From assembly GCF_003023845.1 (NCBI RefSeq), contig NZ_PYFT01000001.1, positions 1,054,001 to 1,118,000 of the forward strand: DNA of 64,000 nucleotides, in the 5' to 3' direction. This DNA is from Adhaeribacter arboris (lineage in GTDB: Bacteria; Bacteroidota; Bacteroidia; Cytophagales; Hymenobacteraceae). A program made the position numbers and the translations under genes. The notes under the pieces are model-generated. The model had not been told where the DNA came from. It saw only the letters and a program-made list of their open reading frames with translations, and searched no databases. Positions 1-6,569 of the stretch are shown here, in pieces; the first letter of the stretch is position 1, and each line of letters begins with the position of its first letter.

Positions 1-2
1 CT

Positions 3-503
3 CAGATTGATATCCTCCATAATAACCAAGTAATTTACTCCGACTCAACCCAAGAATATGAATTTGGAAACAAACTGTTTCCTATTTTAAACCAGATCAA
101 CCCAACCGCATTTGAAATTTTACTTGAAGTTAACGATAGACCCAGTAAGAATAAATTAAAGTACCTTCAAATTCAAGGAAATAAAGTGACCAAAGAAATG
201 GAAATGCCCACTTTTATTGCTGAGGCAGCTAATTTAGATGAGGATAATATTCTGGAATCTGCTGGCTTTTGGGATTACCCGCAAATGGAAGAAAGCGGTA
301 AAAGTGTTACTACGGCGTATAATCCTATTCTTTATTATGAATGGACCAAGAATGGCTTACGCTTGGATTCAACTTTAACGATTAAAAAGAATACTCAAAT
401 ATATGGTACATTCCATGGATTTAACTTTAGGGAAGAGGTACAGATTCCGGTAAAACAAGCAGAATTACTAACGAAGGAAATAGAAAAAATAGAAAGAAAA
501 TAA
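3..503 (+). CDS. Partial protein of unknown function, 5' end outside window
   Basis: The reading frame is open from the left edge of the window to the stop at 501-503, giving 167 visible codons, so the start lies upstream. The first internal ATG is at 186, but the frame before it is open and protein-like, so that ATG is probably not the start. The visible part is rich in charged and polar residues, has no clear membrane segment or Cys motif, and ends in a lysine/glutamate-rich tail. I recognise no family and assign no function. The neighbours are other small accessory genes of unknown role. Confidence 0.55.
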   Translation, partial: QIDILHNNQVIYSDSTQEYEFGNKLFPILNQINPTAFEILLEVNDRPSKNKLKYLQIQGNKVTKEMEMPTFIAEAANLDEDNILESAGFWDYPQMEESGKSVTTAYNPILYYEWTKNGLRLDSTLTIKKNTQIYGTFHGFNFREEVQIPVKQAELLTKEIEKIERK

Positions 504-601
504 TATGCTAGTGCTTAACAGTTAGTACATTTATAAAGTAAAGCCGTTTTTCAGTTATTTTTCATACTTAAAAGCAAAAACAAAGCAAGAAGAACTCTTA
601 A

Positions 602-775
602 AATAGGATAAGGATAGATTTATACATTTTCCATGGTAAATCTACTATTCGGGGATTACAGTATGCAATGGACAATATGCTTGAACTTTTAGCTTCTGGT
701 ACTACAGTAGAAGAACTTCTGAAAGATTACCCAGATTCAGAAAAAGAAGCTTTTCTGGCTTACCTTCCATATATT
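602..775 (+). pseudogene. DUF433-type antitoxin-like remnant
   Basis: Read in the frame of the downstream ORF, this stretch matches the core of DUF433 proteins (small helix-turn-helix proteins often acting as VapB-like antitoxins). It has an HGKSTIRG motif, then LELLASGTTVEELLKDYPD at the start of the next ORF. In intact members the first motif reads HGKPTIRG. A TAA at 599-601 cuts the frame just before the family's N-terminal strand and no ATG precedes the motif, so the gene lacks a usable 5' end. The ATG at 668 falls inside the domain. The downstream half runs without a stop into a lipoprotein-like sequence. Family recognition is from motif memory only. Confidence 0.55.
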
Positions 776-1477
776 GGGCATTGCCCGTCGTTTATACCAG
801 TCCTTACAGGGTGTCTGAAGAAAATAAGGAAACAGTTAGTATACATATTGGCCTTGGTTTTAGGTTTATGGAGCTGCAATAGTCCTATAACCGAAAAAAA
901 GAAAGATAAAGTTACAGCCAGTAAGACTCAAACCCTTTCAGCTGAAAAAGAGCAAGAAAAGATGCCTAAAGTAGATAACCCTACGTACGACCAAATCTTT
1001 CTTAACGGCTTTTCGGATTATAATGAACCCTATACGCTTAGGAACAATTTCATAATTACTGGCCAGGACACAACATTATTTCCGGAAGATCTTCCGATAA
1101 ACCGGAAAACGACTTTTAAGGGAGTAGAGGATAGTAAAAGTTTCCTGCTGACCGTTACCCGTACTAACCTTACAAATTTGGCTTACACCTTTGAACTAGC
1201 AGATAAGAGCAAGAAAACGCTGGAAACCAAATCAGGCAAGGCAGTATTAAGTTCCATGTTCTTCCTAGCCTCAGAAACGGACGAAGATTCTGAAACAGGC
1301 GACAGCTATGGAAGTTCAGAGTATTGGGATAAAACAAATGACTGTTGGCTCTCTATAAGAATTGGAGTTGGTTTAGATGATAACGGGAAACAAAGGGCGA
1401 TGCTGACTTACGGTTGTGAAGATAAAAACAAGCAGACCCTAAGTTTAGATGAATGCCCTACTCTTCGAACTGAATAA
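668..1477 (+). CDS. Lipoprotein-like protein joined in frame to a DUF433 tail
   Basis: The ORF encodes 269 residues, but its first ~35 residues are the C-terminal half of a DUF433 domain whose beginning lies upstream of the ATG. From about residue 56 a second N-terminus-like segment follows: lysine/arginine-rich, then a hydrophobic stretch ending in an LWSC lipobox-like motif, then a low-complexity lysine/glutamate linker. That is the layout of a Bacteroidota lipoprotein. No ATG stands directly before this signal peptide; a CTG is the closest codon. The mature part has no family I recognise and contains an acidic patch near residue 205. Either this is a real lipoprotein with an unusual start, or a decayed chimera. 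The start coordinate is doubtful. Confidence 0.4.
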   Translation: MDNMLELLASGTTVEELLKDYPDSEKEAFLAYLPYIGHCPSFIPVLTGCLKKIRKQLVYILALVLGLWSCNSPITEKKKDKVTASKTQTLSAEKEQEKMPKVDNPTYDQIFLNGFSDYNEPYTLRNNFIITGQDTTLFPEDLPINRKTTFKGVEDSKSFLLTVTRTNLTNLAYTFELADKSKKTLETKSGKAVLSSMFFLASETDEDSETGDSYGSSEYWDKTNDCWLSIRIGVGLDDNGKQRAMLTYGCEDKNKQTLSLDECPTLRTE

Positions 1478-1568
1478 AATCTTCCTATAAATAAGATATA
1501 AACCTCCTGCTACGGCGGACGTCCTTACCTGTTATTTATATTCAAACCGGTAGCCAAAAATCAAAGAA

Positions 1569-2339
1569 ATGAAAATCACAAAATTTATCTTCCAGATTCT
1601 AACTGTTTTGCTTTTTTCATCTTTTAGCCTGTATCAAGAACCTAGTTTTATTGATTTTACTAATAAGATTCAATCGTACGACTTAGGGATAGTATTCGTT
1701 ACCGACAGCATTCATGTAGGCGACGAGCGAATAAAAGTGAACAAGCAAGAACCCTTAGGTTATATCGGCGATAACTACCAACGATTTTACATTCATTTCA
1801 CCTCGGTCAAAAAGAACCCAGAAAATCCATTACAATACTTTTTATCTGGCAAAACAAGAGTAAAAAACAATATTTGCGACTTTAAGGGAACCATTACAAT
1901 CGTGAGCGCCAAACTTAGAAAAGGAAATAGCCAGCTCGCAAACAGGCAAGGTTTTGCAATTGGTAAATACAAGTTTTATGAGAACTCCCAATTACCAGCT
2001 ACGGGCTTTTTGGAAGGTAAAGTAACTACTAATTTTTATCTGGACAAAAGGCAGAAAATGGTCTATGATGACCTAGAATCCTTTTCCGATAATTTCGCTA
2101 ATAACCAATTTCAAGGTACCTGGACAAGTTACAAAACAAGAGTAACCAAGAAATGTAACTGGGGCGACTACAGAATTCCCGCTAGTAATGATTTGGATAT
2201 GGGAGTAGCTGAGTTCATGGTTCACCAAAAGTATAGGAAAAACGGGTGGGAAAATTACCTGAATGCATGGAACGGGGAGGCTAATTTGCCTGCAACAAAA
2301 ATAGCCAGGCAGGAAGAAAATGCTAAATGGTGGAAATAA
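1569..2339 (+). CDS. Exported protein of unknown function
   Basis: A 256-residue ORF with a typical Sec signal peptide: two lysines near the N-terminus, then a hydrophobic core of about 15 residues ending near residue 23. There is no lipobox cysteine, so a periplasmic or secreted product is likely. The mature part is mixed beta-rich sequence with many aromatic residues and a tryptophan/lysine-rich C-terminus. I do not recognise a family. It lies 90 bases downstream of the lipoprotein-like ORF on the same strand and may share its transcript. Confidence 0.55.
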   Translation: MKITKFIFQILTVLLFSSFSLYQEPSFIDFTNKIQSYDLGIVFVTDSIHVGDERIKVNKQEPLGYIGDNYQRFYIHFTSVKKNPENPLQYFLSGKTRVKNNICDFKGTITIVSAKLRKGNSQLANRQGFAIGKYKFYENSQLPATGFLEGKVTTNFYLDKRQKMVYDDLESFSDNFANNQFQGTWTSYKTRVTKKCNWGDYRIPASNDLDMGVAEFMVHQKYRKNGWENYLNAWNGEANLPATKIARQEENAKWWK

Positions 2340-2448
2340 AAACTTGGGCATTAAGGCATAAACGTACTGCTACGGCCAACAAGCGGCTGCACAACCCAAA
2401 TAGTATAATCAGCAAGGCTCTAAAAATAGGAGAAGAGAATAATTACCT

Positions 2449-2631
2449 TTGCGGAACATGAAAAATGATGTATACCTAGTACCTGATTATTTAACCGGTA
2501 ATAAAAAGTTAGAATCGCATATCATTTTCTACTCCACGGATAAATCATCTTTAAAAAACAAAGTAGTTTACAACCAATATTTAATTTGCTTTTTGTTACA
2601 GGGAACCAAAGAAGTTTTTTCTTGTAATTGA
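2449..2631 (+). pseudogene. Truncated AraC-family regulator, N-terminal fragment
   Basis: A 60-codon ORF resembling only the N-terminal, cupin-like sensing part of Bacteroidota AraC-type regulators (pattern VPDYL...FYSTD...ICFLLQGTKEVF). No DNA-binding domain follows. The reading frame stops at 2629-2631, just where a transposase remnant on the other strand begins. I read it as a gene cut by an insertion event, leaving its first third. The assignment rests on a loose motif resemblance, so a short unrelated protein remains possible. Confidence 0.35.
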
Positions 2632-2673
2632 CGGCTTCTTGTATTTAGAACTGGGTAAAAGTATAAAGTTTGG

Positions 2674-2831
2674 TTAAGTTGCTACTACTGGTTCCAATTG
2701 TTTATTCTGGGCTAACTTTACAGGAGCCATTCCGCCCAAGGCATTATCGGACCGGAGATGGTTATAACCCTGCACCCAAGCGGTTGTAATTTCTCTTACT
2801 TCGTAGAGGTTTTCAAATAAGTAAGCATTCT
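2674..2831 (-). pseudogene. IS3-family transposase (OrfB) C-terminal remnant
   Basis: Translation of the minus strand gives about 50 codons ending at a TAA (plus-strand 2674-2676). They contain FENLYEVREI, YNHLRSDNALGG and MAPVKLA, the hallmark C-terminal end of IS3-group transposase OrfB, including the helix after the last catalytic Glu. In the same frame a stop occurs just upstream (near 2834), so the DDE catalytic core is absent. It is a dead fragment of an insertion sequence. It abuts the truncated AraC-like ORF, which fits a past insertion followed by deletion. Confidence 0.75.
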
Positions 2832-2890
2832 TTTAAAGCAACCGGTAATAATGAAAGCATTCCTGGTATTTTACTACAAAAGCTAAATGT

Positions 2891-3466
2891 ATGAAAACGG
2901 ACTATTTAGAAAGCGTCATCAAGCAATTTGAGTACTACAAAATGTTAGGCGAAAAAACTTTTGATCAAATTCCGGCCGAAAAGCTATTTTGGCAATACAA
3001 TACGGATAGTAACAGTATTGCTATTATTGTTAAACATTTATGGGGAAATATGCTGAGCCGCTGGACCAATTTTCTTACCACGGACGGCGAAAAAGAATGG
3101 CGCAACCGCGACGCTGAATTTGAAAATGACATTGCTTCAAAAGAAGAAATGCTGCAAAAGTGGCAGGAAGGCTGGAAAGTATTTTTAGATACCCTTTATG
3201 CCCTTTCCGAAGCAGATCTGGCGCAAACCATTTACATTCGTCACCAGGGGCATTCGGTAATGGAAGCTATCAATCGACAGTTGGCGCATTATTCTTATCA
3301 CGTTGGTCAGATAGTTTTTATTGGTAAAATGTGCGCCGAACAATGGAATTCACTTTCTATACCGAAAGGAAATTCGAAACAGTACAATGCCGACAAGTTT
3401 TCTCAACCCAAACACCAAGAGCATTTCACGGATGAATTTCTAAGAAAATCTGAGAATAACGCGTAG
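2891..3466 (+). CDS. DinB/DUF1572-family protein
   Basis: A 191-residue soluble protein with the four-helix DinB/YfiT-like fold. A first metal-ligand histidine sits in the KHLWGNM motif near residue 48, and two more in the RQLAHYSYHVGQIV segment near residues 136-141. Members bind a divalent metal, and many are thought to act as thiol-dependent transferases. The substrate here is unknown. Length and motif order fit the DUF1572 branch. There is no signal peptide. A second, unrelated-looking DinB-fold gene follows 140 bases downstream on the same strand. Confidence 0.8.
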   Translation: MKTDYLESVIKQFEYYKMLGEKTFDQIPAEKLFWQYNTDSNSIAIIVKHLWGNMLSRWTNFLTTDGEKEWRNRDAEFENDIASKEEMLQKWQEGWKVFLDTLYALSEADLAQTIYIRHQGHSVMEAINRQLAHYSYHVGQIVFIGKMCAEQWNSLSIPKGNSKQYNADKFSQPKHQEHFTDEFLRKSENNA

Positions 3467-3606
3467 CTAAAAAAGCAACTCTTTCTCAGGGGTACAGGTT
3501 GATTTACTTTGTCAGAAATATTGTACTTTCATAGAACGAATAAAACCTTTCCTCCCGGCAAAATAGATTTCATTGAATCATTCAGGATAAACTTAGAAAT
3601 AATACC

Positions 3607-4128
3607 ATGGCACAAGTAAAGTGGTTTGAAAGAGAATTCAATTTTAATAGCAACCAGAATATTTTCCCTTCTATCATAGAACGGCTAGCGGGTACCCCGG
3701 TACGCTTGGAAGAAAAGTTTAAGTTTATGCCGGAAGATATTTTATCGTTGAGAGTGGATAATACCTGGACTATAAAGCAAAATGTAGGGCATTTAACCGA
3801 TCTGGAGCCGCTCTGGCAAGGCCGCCTGGAGGATATTAAAAAGGGCGCAGTAGTATTAAGACCCACGGATTTGCAAAATACCAAAACTACCTTGGCGGGG
3901 CATGATGACCAGCCATTAGAAATTTTATTGCAGAACTTCCGGAAAATTAGAGAGCAAACCGTAAAATTGCTGGAAGTTTTAGATGAAGAAACTATCTTAA
4001 AGTCGGCGCTGCACCCGAGGCTCAAAACGCCCATGCGAACGCTGGACTTATTTTTATTCGTAGCCGACCACGACGATCATCATTTAGCCAGAATGACGGA
4101 ATTACAGAAAATTTTAAATTTTAAGTAA
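3607..4128 (+). CDS. DinB-like metal-dependent protein
   Basis: A 173-residue soluble protein of the DinB_2 superfamily. The first ligand histidine lies in TIKQNVGHLTDLE (near residue 60) and the C-terminal pair in the ADHDDHHLARM motif (near residues 156-161). This is the usual H...HxxxH layout of the fold. A role as a metal-dependent hydrolase or thiol transferase is known for some relatives; nothing here fixes a substrate. The opposite strand carries a 150-codon shadow ORF with no family signature, so the plus strand is preferred. Confidence 0.78.
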   Translation: MAQVKWFEREFNFNSNQNIFPSIIERLAGTPVRLEEKFKFMPEDILSLRVDNTWTIKQNVGHLTDLEPLWQGRLEDIKKGAVVLRPTDLQNTKTTLAGHDDQPLEILLQNFRKIREQTVKLLEVLDEETILKSALHPRLKTPMRTLDLFLFVADHDDHHLARMTELQKILNFK

Positions 4129-4409
4129 TAAAAAGCCTTTGCTACGAAGAAAATTTAAAATTTATCCCCGTCAAACAAGCTTTTCGATTTACCCAGTCTA
4201 CTAAGCTAGCCAGTAGCATTTGTTCAGGTTGAAAAATTTATTGGTAGAAGCATTATTCGTAAAAAAATAATTATAGAAATACTTATAAATTTGAAATTTT
4301 TCTAAAAACTAGTAGAAATACGGATTAGCGATATGAATCATCTAAATAAAATCTTAAATTAGAGGATACTTACTGGTTATTTTATAAAATTTTCTAGCTA
4401 ATCTACTTT

Positions 4410-5426
4410 ATGGAACTTCTGGATCGCATTGTGGAACATTCAACCGTTCCGAAATATATTCAGGTGGTAAATGCCGTTATTTCCGATATTGAGACAGGCA
4501 TTTTAAAACGCGGGCAACGGATTCCCTCCATTAACGAAACCAGCGAAATGTATTACCTGTCGCGCGATACCGTGGAAAAGGCTTATAAAGAATTACGCGA
4601 AAAAGGCATTATTACTTCGGTACGCGGCAAAGGAAATTACATCTGCCAGAGCTTCTCGACCGATAAAATCCGGGTTCTACTGTTGTTTAATAAACTAAGC
4701 GCTTATAAGAAAACCGTTTATTATTCGCTGCTTAAATCTTTTGGCGAGGATGCCATTGTAGATTTGCAGATACATCATTACGACGGTAAAATTTGCGAAA
4801 ACCTAATTCAGGAGAATTTAGGCAAGTACCACTACTACGTGGTAATGCCGCATTTTTTTGAGCATACCGAAACCATTATGCAAACCTTACAAAAAATTCC
4901 GCCGCATAAATTGGTTTTCCTCGACAAAAATTTAGCCCAGTATACCGGCGATTGTGCGGCCGTTTACCAGGATTTTGAACGCGATATTTACAGCGCTTTG
5001 CATTCGGGTATTGATTTATTATACAAGTACCAGAAACTAGTGCTGGTATTCCCGAAAGATTTAAATTACCCGCCCGAAATAGTAAAAGGTTTTCAACGTT
5101 TTTGCCAGGAAACTTCGTTCTCATACTCCATCGTAGATGGCATCGAAAGCGAATGCATTACTCCTAAAACTGCCTTTATTGTGCTGGAAGAATCGGATTT
5201 GGTAGATTTAATTAAACATAGCCGCTCCGAGAACTGGGTTTTAGGAAAAGACCTTGGCATTATTTCGTACAACGAAACGCCTTTAAAAGAAATTCTGGCG
5301 AATGGCATTACCGTTATTTCCACCGATCACGCCAAAATGGGCGAAACCGCCGCTTACATGATGCTGCACAAACGAAAAGGCAAAGTAATTAATCCATTTA
5401 CTTTAATCCGGCGCAACTCTCTGTAG
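4410..5426 (+). CDS. GntR-family regulator with sugar-binding C-terminal domain
   Basis: A 338-residue transcription factor. Residues ~10-80 form a GntR winged helix (RGQRIPSINETSEMYYLS, then DTVEKAYKELREKG and a VRGKGNY wing). Residues ~85-338 resemble a LacI/periplasmic-binding-type effector domain, as in AraR-like GntR members. Such proteins sense a sugar and control its uptake and catabolism. It is convergent with the L-rhamnose mutarotase gene and within 0.9 kb of two copies of the tandem CAGGATA repeat, making it the best local candidate to bind that repeat. GntR proteins usually bind inverted repeats, so this is an inference. No copy of the repeat lies in the 280 bases before the gene, so autoregulation through it is not seen. 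Confidence 0.88.
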   Translation: MELLDRIVEHSTVPKYIQVVNAVISDIETGILKRGQRIPSINETSEMYYLSRDTVEKAYKELREKGIITSVRGKGNYICQSFSTDKIRVLLLFNKLSAYKKTVYYSLLKSFGEDAIVDLQIHHYDGKICENLIQENLGKYHYYVVMPHFFEHTETIMQTLQKIPPHKLVFLDKNLAQYTGDCAAVYQDFERDIYSALHSGIDLLYKYQKLVLVFPKDLNYPPEIVKGFQRFCQETSFSYSIVDGIESECITPKTAFIVLEESDLVDLIKHSRSENWVLGKDLGIISYNETPLKEILANGITVISTDHAKMGETAAYMMLHKRKGKVINPFTLIRRNSL

Positions 5427-5595
5427 GGTTTTCAGAAGGATAATGCTTTTGGATTCCTAAATATTTACTTGAGAAATAAGTAAGTAATAATTTTATTTAT
5501 AAGTTCTTACGTTTTAATTTCTGTTAAAATAGTTGCGGGGTATCCGAAGGCATTAGCTCGTATCTATTGGAATAGGTTAATAGCAACGAAAGTAA

Positions 5596-5910
5596 TTACG
5601 GCAAATAAAATACTTCCTGTAAAGGCGTAGTTACCGGCGAATTATCCGGGTTGGTATCCATGATATCGGCCATGTACGCCCACCATTTTTGAACGATAGC
5701 CAGGTTGCCCAAATCCTGCGAGGATTGCCCGCTTAATTTCTGTACCGCAAATAAAGTATTTGTTTCTTCATCTAAAAAAATGGCGTAATCACTTATCCCG
5801 GCGGCTTGCAGCAATTGCTTTAATTCCGGCCAAATAGCGGCGTGGCGCTTTTGATACTCTTCTTTAAAACCAGGCTTTAATTTCATTTTAAAGGCCACTC
5901 GCTGCATCAT
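5596..5910 (-). CDS. rhaM: L-rhamnose mutarotase
   Basis: A 104-residue cytoplasmic protein of the RhaM family, which interconverts the alpha and beta anomers of L-rhamnose so that the isomerase receives its preferred form. The opening [12 protein letters not shown], the [12 protein letters not shown] segment (with the Tyr and His that correspond to the catalytic pair of the E. coli enzyme, here Y19 and H23), the WWAYMADIM motif and the PLQEVFYL tail are all present. Length is normal for the family. A copy of the tandem repeat lies 107 bases upstream of the ATG in gene orientation. The rest of the rhamnose pathway lies about 40 kb away at 44485-50831. Confidence 0.95.
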   Translation of the reverse strand: MMQRVAFKMKLKPGFKEEYQKRHAAIWPELKQLLQAAGISDYAIFLDEETNTLFAVQKLSGQSSQDLGNLAIVQKWWAYMADIMDTNPDNSPVTTPLQEVFYLP

Positions 5911-6016
5911 ACTTCTTCCATTTATTTCTGTGTACCACTTAATTTAACTGTAAAACTAACTCATTATAAACTTACTGTATTTCTTAATTAAAGCTCGACC
6001 CAAACTAAAGGAATGC

Positions 6017-6033
6017 CATCCTGCGGTATCCTG
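6017..6033 (-). promoter_or_regulatory. Tandem direct-repeat operator, site 1 (rhaM)
   Basis: The minus strand reads CAGGATACCGCAGGATG: two 7-mers with a 10-bp period. It lies 107 bases upstream of rhaM and reads toward it. It is back-to-back with site 2 in the 659-base divergent region 5911-6569, which otherwise is AT-rich and carries no gene I can support. Confidence 0.75.
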
Positions 6034-6247
6034 GGAAAGGAATAGCAGGGAAGTTAATCATTTCTTAAACTTTTTAGCTAGTTATAATTTTACCGAACAA
6101 ATGAACAAAAGATAAAAAGATTACGAATAAAAACCTTTTCATCTGCTTCCATTTGGCGAGCTGTCTTTTTTGTTCCACCGATGCAACCCCGTATTTCCTA
6201 CCCGCCTTAACGCTTCATTTCTTTTTCGATTAAAAAAGTACTCTTTA

Positions 6248-6264
6248 CAGGATAGTGCAGGATA
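6248..6264 (+). promoter_or_regulatory. Tandem direct-repeat operator, site 2
   Basis: The plus strand reads CAGGATAGTGCAGGATA, a perfect direct repeat of the 7-mer with a 3-base spacer. It lies about 305 bases upstream of the 911-aa propeller/cytochrome gene and reads toward it. The long leader between them holds no ORF that I can support. Confidence 0.78.
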
Positions 6265-6569
6265 GGTATTTTAACCAGAATGACTACATTAGATAATCCT
6301 TAGTTAAGGAGGTTTGGTTATAAAATGTTAGTTAAATTTCACTTGAATCAGTACTTTCATTTCTTCGCTTTTACTCACTTTGGTTGGCAGAATAAAGTAA
6401 CGGATCAAAAATTATCTATTCTTTAATATAAGTAAAGTAAACTTATCAGGCATCAGAACAACAGAAGAAAATATTTAACTTTAATGCTACAACTCACTTT
6501 TTATCAAACTTTTAAACGTTCACTTATTCAGCTTATTTACTAACTATACTGTTCTTCAAAATCAGTCAT

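Noticed and set aside
605-616. AGGATAAGGATA as an operator of the same family
   Set aside because: The period is 6 bases, the flanks do not match, and it lies inside the DUF433 remnant.
3582-4034. A 150-codon minus-strand ORF over the second DinB gene
   Set aside because: Ser-rich shadow frame; the plus strand carries clear DinB metal-ligand motifs.
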